Assembly: GCA_003991915.1 (NCBI GenBank)
Contig: RQTK01000021.1
Location: forward strand, 649,929-713,928
Length of the DNA stretch: 64,000 nt
DNA from: Elysia chlorotica
Taxonomy: Eukaryota; Mollusca; Gastropoda; Plakobranchidae
Direction: 5' to 3'
Under the pieces are notes generated by a model that was not told where the DNA came from, did no database searches, and saw only the letters and a list, made by a program, of their open reading frames with translations. Both the position numbers and the translations under genes were made by a program. This document shows positions 11,352-22,228 of the stretch, piece by piece. The first letter of the stretch is position 1; each line of letters begins with the position of its first letter.

Positions 11352-13551
11352 AAATATTGTCCGTGGAGATTCTATGTCCATATCAATATTTGCAGGTTTC
11401 TACCCATGCGATCTATTGGCTAATAAATTGTCGTGTTTAACTGGATCGCAATTTACCTCCATGGATTGAGACCAGAAGTGATGGACAGTTTCGGTCTCCG
11501 ACTCTCAGGTGCTATACTTGATTTTATACTACGAAACTGTAAATACTACACGTGGGATAGAATAACATTACAAAGCATTTTGTCCACGGTATGTGGGGCT
11601 TAGTTATTATATTGTATTTATTTATTTATTTATTTTTTTGGGAAATCAAGAGCTTGGAGTATGACTATGAGAAACATTCTAAACAATTTCAGTGAAATGA
11701 ACCCGATCAATGATAAGAAAGTTATGAGAATGCTTCAATTCTACACTAGAGAGATAACATTAACATCACTCGTTGCTTTCTCTTAAAGTAATACTATTTA
11801 TTATGGATATGAATGTTTGCAATTGTAAAGATAGAGAATTTTATGCGGTTTATGATGATCTATTGTACAATTATAAGCTTATATTTTTACTGCTGCTATT
11901 ACGCCTGAAGAGTTGCAGCAACTTTGTGTCAACGCCTTAGTTTGATTTCTAGGAATATATTAACTAGAATTATTTTTATTTGAACTGCTTAACATGATAA
12001 CGATAAGTGTTCTGAATTCAAGAGACTTGCCTGTAAAGTCTTCTAAGTTTATTGATTGAATTATTTGCGAGGCACACGTTTTTTGCCCGAGTGCAAGGTG
12101 ATTACTTCACATTGATTGGTAGAGATCAAACTAGAATCTATATTGATTGTAAAATGACGTGTGTTTAAATAGTACCAACAATAATTATGTGCGCATGGAC
12201 GAAGTGCACTATGATTGTTACTATGAGACAGGTAGATCAGTCTGTCTATCTCCTCCAGGTGTTGAGCCGAGTTTCTTTAGCGGGATACAATGACTATGAG
12301 TGAATCATACTTAGCTGTCCCTAGAACTATCTAGTTCAATGGTCAACCAACTGAGGTAGCGGCTGAACTAGACTTATTGTTAAACCGGAGATTGTATAAT
12401 TCAGTTTGTGTGATCGCATGAAGTGGATTCACTTTAGCTATAAGCTTACTGGGCCAACGTTTAACTTACCTTTGGCGGGTTTAGTTGAATACTATTGTGT
12501 TGTAAATTGGATAAAGATAACATTTATTTTGTCTTTGCATTTCATTATGAGAGATAGTATACATGTTTGCATTTATTTTGATTCACAGAGTGGTGCATAG
12601 TTTCATGTTTGGTTTGTATAAGCTTTATTATAGTTGGTTTTCATTATTGTTGGTTTGAAGTCTCTGTAAAGATATAGTTTTGTTATCTGATGCAATTTGA
12701 CTGAGTTTGTAAGTTTAAACTCACGGGTTTTACTCTAGTCTTAGGCTTGTATTCTAAGTTCTTTTACCTTGACCAAGCAACTCAAGTCTACCATAACTAT
12801 GTTAGGGGAACTAGCATTATTATTACTATTATTACTATTTGTATGATTATTATTTATCATCATCATCATCATCATCATCCGTGTTTTCTTTACAGTGTCA
12901 ATTATCAAGACATAAAAACAAAAAGTTACATCAAAACAAACAAACAAATAAAAGAAATTATTTTAAAGGGCAATACGCAAAAGTAAGTCATAAGACATAA
13001 TTATGTCATTTTTTTTATTATAAAAGATTTTATTTCCTACAGCTGAATGTAGACAGTTAAACACAATAAAACACAATTTTATTACAAGCTTGATAATATG
13101 AAAAACAATACACTCTTTTCTATTAAGTTGTTTCGATAATATTTAACAAAACAAACAAAAACAAAAAAACACACTGTGACTTAGTTTAATACAATTCATG
13201 AAATAAGATCCATATGATAAAGTATCACTAAGTTAAGACTATGCTGTATATTTAACGGAAGAACACAGTTAGACACTCACACACACACACACACACGCAT
13301 ATATGTATTTCCAAAAATCTAACGTAAAAATGTTTTAAAAATTGGATCATTATTCACAGCTTAAAAATACACACACAAAATGATTAAACGAAAACAAGGT
13401 TAATACTTTGAAATAAAGTAAATCAAACTTTTCAATGCCATACAATGTTTGGACACGTAGGCATATTTGTTCCAACGTCAATGTCATCAAGGTTCCCCAT
13501 AAATCAGCAGTAAAAATAATTGTGCGAGAACCCCCACAAAGCACTAAGCAG
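11352..13551. other. no gene recognised
   Basis: AT-rich sequence with short ATTT (11,615), ATC/CAT (12,855-12,880) and AC (13,277-13,296) microsatellites. ORFs here are short and low in complexity. Confidence 0.5.
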
Positions 13552-13860
13552 CGGGTAAAACAAATTGTGGGATCAGATGGTAGACAAAACAAGTTATTGG
13601 TGATTGATTAGCAGGGGGCAAAACAAATTATTGGATCAGATGGTAGACAAAAAAGTTATTGGTGATTGATTAGCAGGGGGCAAAACGAATTGTTGGACCA
13701 GATGGTAGACAAAAAAGTTATTGGTAATTGATTAGCAGGGGGCAAAACAAATTATTGGATCAGATGACTGACGAGAAAATAATAATTGGTGATTGATAAG
13801 CAGGGGGTAAAACAAATCGTTCAATCAGATGTCAGACAATAAAGTAATTGTGTCCACTGA
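13552..13860. repeat. 62-65 bp tandem repeat, about 5 copies
   Basis: Units start near 13,552, 13,615, 13,677, 13,739 and 13,804. Each contains GGTAAAACAAATTGTTGG-like sequence, ATCAGATGGTAGACAA and GTTATTGGTGATTGATTAGC. The central copies are most alike and the last has decayed, a usual minisatellite gradient. Confidence 0.9.
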
Positions 13861-13924
13861 TTAATACAGCCAGACACGGGGAATATCAACATGTCAAGAG
13901 AAAAAACAAGCATCCAAAATAGTT

Positions 13925-13928
<4 letters not shown>

Positions 13929-13966
<38 letters not shown>
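13929..13966. repeat. (TA)n microsatellite
   Basis: About 18 uninterrupted TA units, preceded by an A-rich stretch and followed by ACATGTATAC. Confidence 0.95.
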
Positions 13967-13973
<7 letters not shown>

Positions 13974-14757
13974 ACCAAAACGCTTTTAAACACTGGATAC
14001 ATACGGTAAGAATTGGAATACATGAATTAATCTCACACCACTTGAGATTGAATATGACTATATCAATTAGAAAAGTCACACGTGCGCCTCACTAGGCAAC
14101 AGATCTTCCTATTAATCTGTCTAAACGGAAATAAATCTACATTTGAAACCGATAAGGATAGTGCTCTCTTTCGAGTTTACCGACTAATGTTACTCAAAGG
14201 ATTTGTTTCCAAAAGTTGCTCACAAATGAAAAGTTAATTCCAAAACCCTATTATAAAGTTAACCATTACAAAAGTAAAAGGCATAAATATCTTAATTATG
14301 CGACTTACACGAGGAAAAGGTATAATATTAAATATCTTAATTTTACAAACAGACAAAACTAAAATCATTATAATCTAAAGACCGTTTGCGGAAATAAAGC
14401 CCACATTAGGTTTACAGTTTCACATAATCTAGATTTGCACTTAACCAGACAAAAAATTCAACCAATCCACTGGAAACAGCAAACTTCAGTGAGGTATACA
14501 AAATACAATGTATAATATTTACAAATAAAGCAACAAGACAGCGGCGTTAACGGCAGGGCTTCGAAGATGGATTGACTGAACTTCCCAATTCGCACTGCTT
14601 TTAAGCAAAACACGCACGTATACGAGACGCTTCTAGAAAGTCCTGGAAAATTACCAGCGTGGTTGAAATTCAGAAACGAATCTAGTTCATTCATACCATA
14701 CCTTAACCCACACTGACCATAAGAAATTATTTCAACACTTAACAGTCATTCATTGCA
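13967..14757. other. no gene recognised
   Basis: AT-rich sequence. The minus-strand ORF at 14,458-14,694 shows no domain. Confidence 0.45.
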
Positions 14758-15720
14758 ATGGCTGTAAGGAATTAACCCAACACTTAATACATGTAATGCC
14801 ATGACTTGTGGCTGACCATAGCACAATTTATTACGCGTCTCAAAAATACAGAGCCCACGGACTAAGGAAATCACTCGACAATCATAGAAACACTTCAATG
14901 ACACACGGATACATTCATTTTCAAGCTCAACGCTCAGACCGGACACTCTCAGTCAGAACCATAGATATAAATAACTAGTTATAACGTCTTTGGTCAGAAC
15001 TCAGATGCTCAATAACGGTACGCAACCTACTCTCACACAAAGACGCATTCATTCAACCATTATAGTACTTAGTACATGTACCCACACATGGGTATCCACC
15101 TGAGAGGTCCCAGTTATGTATGCTTAGGTACCCACACATGGGTACAAGCCGGGGCTATCTGGTATCCTCGGTACGAACGCTAGTAGTAGTAGTAGAGTGT
15201 AGTGTCTAATTCAGTCTCTGATTGTTTTGCATTACTTATCATTTTGCTATTATTTATCGATTTGGGAAATTTGTAAAGGTTTTGATTGGAGGAGGTTATA
15301 TGAAATACGAGTATATATAAAATGTACCCTGTGTACCACGCTCTATTTTTAATAGGTAATGGCATAGTTATGCTCTATTATACTAATATATAGTAATTTT
15401 TTACGCATTTGTTTAATGCACTCTTAATTCTTATTAGTATCTTAAGCCTTATTAAGCGTCATGATACAAGGACTACGAGGAAATTATTGTGAAAGAAGTA
15501 TTGTATTCCTTCTTTCTATCTCTCTCTCTCTCTCCTTCTCTTTCATTCATGCTTCAGCCAAATCATATCACGGATTTTCTCACGACAATAGGGAACAAAC
15601 TGAGGAAACTATCCTGCTGGGGGTGAAAAAGGCCCCCACTACATACATAATGTACATGTACTGCCAAAGTATACTACATGCACCACTAGCTAAAAAAAAA
15701 GTGTCCATATCAACTAGCTA
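14758..15720. repeat. tandem segmental duplication, unit 1 (~963 bp)
   Basis: Unit 1 begins ATGGCTGTAAGGAATTAACC and ends CCATATCAACTAGCTA, directly against unit 2. It carries two copies of the palindrome GTACCCACACATGGGTAC (about 15,078 and 15,128), a TAG microsatellite near 15,181 and a short CT run near 15,517. The ORFs inside are repeat-driven. Confidence 0.93.
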
Positions 15721-16425
15721 ATGGCTGTAAGGAATTAACCCAACACTTAATACATGTAATGCCATGACTTGTGGCTGACCATAGCACAATTTATTACGCG
15801 TCTCAAAAATACAGAGCCCACGGACTAAGGAAATCACTCGACAATCATATAGAAACACTTCAATGACACATGGATACATTCATTTTCAAGCTCAACGCTC
15901 AGACCGGACACTCTCAGTCAGAACTCAGATGCTCAATAACGGTACGCAACATACTCTCACACAAAGACGCATTCGTTCAACCATTATAGTACTTAGTAAA
16001 TGTACCCACACATGGGTATCCACCTGAGAGGTCCCAGTTATGTATGCTTAGGTACCCACACATGGGTACAAGCCGGGGCTATCTGGTATCCTCGGTACGA
16101 ACGCTAGTAGTAGTACTCTACTAGAGTGTAGTGTCTAATTCAGTCTCTGATTGTTTTGCATTACTTATCATTTTGCTATTATTTATCGATTTGGGAAATT
16201 TGTTAAGGTTTTGATTGGAGGAGGTTATATGAAATATATATAAAATGTACCCTGGGTAAGACACTCTACTTTTAATAGGTAATGGCTTTATTATAGTATA
16301 TTTAGTAATTTTTACGCATTTGTTTAATGTACTCTTAATTCTTATTAGTATCTTAAGCCTTATTAAGCGTCATGATACAAGGACTACGAGGAAATTAGTG
16401 TGAAAGAAGTGTTGTATTCCTTCTT

Positions 16426-16478
<53 letters not shown>

Positions 16479-16667
16479 GAATCTCAACTTCTCTTTATCA
16501 TGCTTCAGCCAAATCATATCACGGATCTCACGATAATAGGGAACAAACTGAGGAAACTATCCTGCTAGGGGTGAAAAAGGCCCCCACTATATACATAATG
16601 TACATGTACTGCCAAAGTATACTACATGCACCACTAGCTAAAAAAAAAGTGTCCATATCAACTAGCA
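15721..16667. repeat. tandem segmental duplication, unit 2 (~947 bp)
   Basis: It is nearly identical to unit 1 over its whole length. Unit 2 differs by small indels, loss of about 18 bp after CAGTCAGAAC, a rearranged TAG run (TAGTAGTACTCTACTAGAG) and a much longer CT run (16,433-16,475). High identity implies a young duplication. Confidence 0.93.
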
Positions 16668-18505
16668 GATATCCACAGACGAAGTGAACTTTAAAAAAAA
16701 AAGAGAAAAGAATCAAAAGCGTTCCTGAGGGCATTCCTGAGTTTTGTTGTCCCTAGCCTGTGGGCGATCAAATGGGTGGGTGGGTGGAACCTAGGAGGCG
16801 TTAAACCCGGAGAGAGAAATGCTCCCATCTGACCGGCAAATGGAAAAGTGAGCGCGTTAATTTTTGCTGTCGCGTTTAGGGAGATGGTCACTGTGTCCGT
16901 GTTCTAATACTTCTATCACGTTTGCGGGGATACTACGCGACCCCAGTAAGCCAAGTCACGTGGTCGACTGGGCGTGTCCTCTGGATTGACGAACAGATGT
17001 TCGAATCACCCCATCTGATGACACGCTAAAGGGTTGTGGGCCAGTAAGGTGTCCAATAATCAACTTCCGAGTTTTCCTTTTTCCACTCAGTTTATCCATT
17101 CGTGTGGACATATGAACTACAAAATCAGTGTAAAAAAAATTCTTAATTCGGATTATTGGAAGGCAAGTCACTATTTTGAGTGCCAAAATTGTGGAGAAGA
17201 CATCTAAAAAAAGATCAAGTTCGAACATAGATATATGGGGTAGTTATATATCTATGAGTTCGAACGATTCTTCCGATTTTTTGTTCAATTAATTATTGTA
17301 TCTGGTTTGTGCCGTTGCTCTAAAGGATCATGTAGAAATAATCAAAAGGCTATTGGCACTCCATGTCTAGCAGTCACATAGAAGACGCCACGATTCGAAT
17401 ATAATACACGGCAGATGGACCTGCAATTGTCCTGCATTCAGCTTGTAAACAAGAATGGCCCATAACGAGGCATAATGGCTAGTGCCGCTACGACATCAAA
17501 CAACCTGGCTGAGCGTCCTTGGGTGGCTGAGACGCTTTGAGGTCAGCGGGGGGTAACGTGGCCAAAGCACATTCTTTGTGTTATTTCCACAGATGTCCAA
17601 CTATCTATGATTAATTCATATCTCAGCTCATAGATTCGTCGTTTCAGCTAGCACGAATTCTAGATCTAGTTATTTTGATTATTTTGAAGATGGATTACGG
17701 TTATACGGTATTAGTTTCAGTCGCCCAAACAAGCAGAGAGAACAAGTTAGATGAGAGATGACTAGACGCTGTAATTTAGATTTTTATGTGAACTACAGCA
17801 AATGCGATTTTCTCAAAAGTTCGATTTTCCACATTAAAATTCTATATCCCCCGACACCAATCGACCAATTGCTTTCAAAATTCACATGATGTTGATGCTT
17901 GATGTAATAAACAATGCAATAGAAATATTTCTGCATTGTTATTTAGTGTTTTTTTTTTTAGAATTCGTGATTTTTTTTTTTTGTTAAAGAAGACTTTTTT
18001 CCCCTTTTATCGCTTTATAGAACAGTAAAAATGTGTAGAAAGAATCTATTTCAAATAGCCGAAATCCGTTCTATTATATTGTTAAGATACAGTGCCTGTA
18101 CATGTCTGAGATGATGCAAGTCATTAAGAACTGGAGGACATGATAGATTTTGAAATTCACTTATAATAGTGATATTAGGTACCCCAAATCCAATATGATA
18201 GCTTCACCATGGCAACCATGTGACAACATTTCTAAAAATTACATTGTTACCTACATTTTCGAAGGGTCTGATTTCATTGGTTGCAGTTAAAACTAGTTGA
18301 AATAGAAAACAGAGGTAATCACCCCACTACCGCCCCTCCCCTTACATAGATTGCTCGGATACAAAATCTTTTCCCAGGCTTGGTATATAACTATGACTAT
18401 GTGTTTAACAAAGCGAAACTGTGATCAAATTAATCAGAGCATTATATTCAACGTCGTTTGTATGTAGGGTGTGTGACCTTACATTCTTTGAATTTTTGTT
18501 TTATT

Positions 18506-18508
<3 letters not shown>
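16668..18508. other. no gene; contains dispersed repeat pieces
   Basis: A copy of repeat family B (TGAGTTTTG, CTAGCCTGTG, CGATCAAATGGGTGG) lies at 16,725-16,782. A SINE-tail-like piece (CCTAGGAGGCGTTAAACCCG) follows to about 16,825. A strong hairpin is listed separately. Otherwise the sequence is AT-rich and featureless. Confidence 0.5.
17219..17265. repeat. inverted repeat / hairpin
   Basis: GTTCGAACATAGATATAT pairs with ATATATCTATGAGTTCGAAC across a loop of about 9 nt, with a 2 nt bulge. The arms are about 18-20 bp. Confidence 0.8.

Positions 18509-18580
<72 letters not shown>
18509..18580. repeat. (CT)n microsatellite
   Basis: About 36 CT units with one interruption (CCCT near 18,559). 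Confidence 0.96.
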
Positions 18581-18920
18581 AACCTATAATGTATTTCTCA
18601 ATCTTACGCCGCCAGCCCTCGGCGTGCGTTTCGTTTGATTTGGGAAACTTTGTCTCTGTCGTTCAGTTTCTCTGGTCGCTTTTTCCTTTTGATTTGGAAA
18701 ACTCTAGAGGAAAATTTCCTTAGATGTAGGTCGGTACTGGGAGACCCGGGGCCCTGGGCCGAAGACTGTATGACTGAGCGCTGTTTTCCCAGTTCCCTTA
18801 GTTTCTGGGGAACTCTTGGGAAGTCCGGGGAAGCGGACCGTGCGGAGTCTTTCCTTTGATCCTGGGGCCCTTTTAGTGAGATTCTTAAATAAGAAAAATA
18901 TCGCCGAAGGAGGACGGAGT

Positions 18921-18955
<35 letters not shown>
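18921..18955. repeat. poly-G tract
   Basis: About 34 consecutive G residues. This is a possible quadruplex and a likely sequencing or assembly weak point. Confidence 0.95.
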
Positions 18956-18956
<1 letters not shown>

Positions 18957-18969
18957 AGAGCGTTGGTCA

Positions 18970-19080
18970 TCAGTCCAGGAGGTCCGCGATCGGCAGATTT
19001 ATTAGTCCGATGTTCGTTCCCTGTGACTGGTTGGGTCGGTGCTAGTACATGATTGTACTGTGACCGCCTGAGGCCGAACT
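18970..19080 (+). mobile_element. SINE fragment
   Basis: A degenerate tRNA-like head (B-box remnant GATGTTCGTTCCC near 19,010) precedes the shared core ACTGGTTGGGTCGGTG (19,026-19,041), which is followed by GTGACCGCCTGAGGC. It is truncated after the core. Confidence 0.6.
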
Positions 19081-19263
19081 CATCTATCTATCTATCGCTG
19101 TGTCGTCATTCGGCGCCATCTTTCACGGTCCAAGGCTGCTTCACAGGCTACACTCAGTCGTAACTGGGATGTCTCCTGTATGTTGGCAAGCCACGACTGC
19201 CTCTTCCTTCCTCTACCACGCTTCCCTTCAACCTTGCCTTCCACAACTCTTTTCTGGATGCTG
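19081..19263 (-). pseudogene. LINE ORF2 C-terminal fragment with microsatellite tail
   Basis: Minus-strand translation from 19,263 gives an uninterrupted segment that includes RVVEGKVEGKRGRGRKRQSW and ALDRERWRRM and ends at a TAG stop (19,092-19,094). The pattern of a basic RGRGR linker, W and a terminal RERWRRM is characteristic of the extreme C-terminus of RTE-like and related non-LTR reverse transcriptases. A GATA repeat follows the stop directly, like the short tandem tails of RTE elements. The copy is strongly 5' truncated. Confidence 0.75.
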
Positions 19264-21391
19264 CAGTAATGTATACTGAATAGAATTCTGTGACTATTAT
19301 TGTTACAGTGTACAATACACTTGCATTATTACTTTTGTGTTTACTCTATTTGATTTTTTTTTCATTTTGCTGGCGATTGCAATTATGTATGTTGAACGTG
19401 CTGTTCAGTCTTAAATTTCATATTTAAAATGTAACTTGATTGGAGCTCCATGTCCAATGTTGTCATCGTTCTATGTCATGCTTTTCATCTGTATGTTTAT
19501 GGGACTAAAACACTACCAGTACCACTAATACTAACTTTTATTATCTGCTTTTCGTGTGCATTGCCTTATTATGAACATGATTCACATGCGCCCTGTTGGC
19601 CAAATCAGGTTCATGATCAATGGATAAAGGAGCGAATAAAATCTTGTCACTTAAGGAATTATCTCTCAAACTTAAAGTTACTATCCTGTTAGCATATACT
19701 GCTGGGCAAAGAGCGCAGACCTTTTAGTCGCTTACCAGATGGAATGTGGTTTTTACATGAAGGCGAGTTTCACCTCTCCTTGATACCTGTAAACCACTGC
19801 ACTAACAAAATTAACAAGAATACATACATGTTCAAATTAATTTGCCTCTGTATTCCGATAAGCTATCTTGTATTGTAACATGTTGGAGTAAGTATGTGGT
19901 ACAGACAGGATCTGTCAGTGTCAGTGAGTCTGAGAAACTGCTGGATAGCCCCACCGAGCGGTACATGCTGATAGTGATACATGTACTTATACTGTCAGTA
20001 AGTGGCCCAAATCGTGTCTGAAACAGGAAGGCATCGACACGTCTGTGTTTACACCAACACTGTAACAGCAAGCATCGTTTGCAGCTCGATTGCTTGACAT
20101 CAGCACTATAGTACTTTAGTAGTATCGTGGCTTCTATAGGCGGGAAATCATCCCAAACCTGTCAAATGTTTTATACAACATGTAGTAAGCGCATCGGAAA
20201 CGTATCGCATAGTTTCACTTATACTGTTTAAAATTTAATGATAAGGCTTCTCCGTTGGCTAACCAATTAATATTGTTACTTAAACTGATAAAAATAATAA
20301 TGTTTATAATGTTGCCATTGTTATTATTGTCAGAGTCTTAAGGGTGTACGTACAAAGGTATGGTAAGTTTTATATGTAATTTATTTTTTTTCTTTTTATG
20401 TTTGAATGTATGTAGGTGGATACATTTTTGCCATAAAAATTGTGAATACGATATTATTTGATTGTTGTCCATGATGGTTTGCTACCATGGGGGATATACA
20501 TTTATACTAACCCACCACTATATCTGATTATCATAATAATGAATATTAATGAACGGATGTACATACAGTTTTGATCGATCCTTTATCAGGATCTCTGAAT
20601 CTCTCTTTAGATGGGTATCAGCATTAGTGAATTAAACTCAATTACAGCTACTTTGATTGCATTATCATTTTTTACTGCATAACAACCTCCAATATGTATA
20701 GATTTGTTAATAATAGGATTATAGACCTACAATGTTACATTATGGAAGAGACATGGCACCTTTTTCAGGTGTAGACTTGCAAAATTTAATATTATGTATT
20801 AAGAAATGTATTCATTTAAAGTGGATTAAATCGCCGCAAGGTTGAAAGGGGTGTACACAGTGTTGGTCGATATTGGAAAATTTCTTGTTTATTTTGATAA
20901 GACACGGAACCTTTATTTCCTAACATTTATATACACAGTTCATTTAAAAAAGAAAACAAATAATGAAAAATGTGAACTGGAACACGTGGATGTGGTATTG
21001 TACATTTAACTATTATGGCTTTAAAGTCTCAATTCCATGTAATTATGTTAAAATAGAAATCGGTTATGTAATGTTAAGCTAGATATAGTACGTTGTGTTA
21101 GATATAATCGTTAACTGCTTTAAATTGTGAGTGGTGCCTGGCTTAGCGGAATTCATTATCAATATTGGATACTAATGAGTCTGTTTAACTAGAACTTCGC
21201 GCAAACTTCAACTTTGGTAAATAGTATCGTTTACTTTACATGTACTATTATGAATGGACATGGCTAGACGCTGACTGGAAATACTTTAGAGTGTTCTCAA
21301 GGTTAAAGATGGAGGTATTCAAACCCCGTGGTCAAGAACGCATTTAATCCTTTGTTAGTTGAATTATCACCAGAGGATTATTACAAAAGCG
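19264..21391. other. no gene recognised
   Basis: AT-rich sequence. No ORF has recognisable content and no exon-like runs were seen. Confidence 0.5.
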
Positions 21392-21590
21392 GGATGTCAC
21401 AATGTGGGTGAGCGCTCCCGCCAAGCACGGCCCACACTGTAACAAGGGTTGGGTCTGTAATGAATGAGACGGTTACAAAGATACCAAATCAACGCAGTTT
21501 TTCCGATTATAAAAGAAAAGAAGTCTATTCTGAATATAAAGTATCTTCAGCATTGATATTTCAGTGTGAGCAATAAAAAGTTATTTATAT
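21392..21590 (+). repeat. dispersed repeat family A, copy 2
   Basis: It is highly similar to 43,112-43,325: ATGTCACAATGTGGGTGA, CCCACACTGTAACAAGGG, TGTAATGAATGAGACGGT. The similarity stops where the DNA transposon begins. Sequence right of the transposon (TGACGTGCCGTAAAAGCAAA, 25,541 on) looks like a SINE-type tail, so the transposon may have landed inside this repeat. Confidence 0.75.
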
Positions 21591-21612
21591 GTGTGGGTGC
21601 ATGGGAAAACCC
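21591..21612 (+). repeat. left terminal inverted repeat
   Basis: This is a perfect 22 bp inverted match to 25,500-25,521. It marks the outer boundary of the transposon. Confidence 0.85.
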
Positions 21613-22228
21613 GTCGGATCTCGCAAATGCTAGTTTGGATCTAGGCCCGTCTAAAGTTGATTTTCGACTATCGGGTCAAAATTGGGTTTTTGGTGGAATA
21701 AGAAAGTCCAATCCTTTATCTTTCAGATGATATAAAGGTTTTATCTGAGAGTGGAGTATAAACCACATTTTAATAATGTTTTAGGGGGTCACCTATCGCT
21801 AGAATTAGCCGTCATGAATGCTGTGCGTCGCCGAAAATTACGAGCAAAAACTGATCGGAATGGCCATTTTCAATCGCCTTGTTCAAACCGATCGCCTGAC
21901 CGAATTTCTTCGTATCACATACCAAAGTAAAGGTCATGAACTGTACTTTCTATCTGTGTGTAGTGCGCATGAATTGTAAATATGTAAATTTACTGCGCAG
22001 CCTGTTTACATCGATGACCCCCGGCCTACGCATTCAAAAAAAGTTCGCGTTTTGATCACCGTTTTTTTTTGCAAAGAAAACAATGCAAAGTCTTTAATTT
22101 GCGACAATTCGTTTGAAATATCAATTTTAAAAGCAGATATAATTTATTTGTTGTAATAATAATAAATATCTTGATAAAATTCATTTTTTTACGCGACTGA
22201 CCCTGCATTCAAGGTCTCACTTTGCAAA

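Noticed and set aside
15461..16687. Two similar ORFs of 86 and 95 codons
   Set aside because: They lie in the two units of a tandem duplication and include a CT-tract segment. Similarity comes from the DNA duplication, not from selection on protein.
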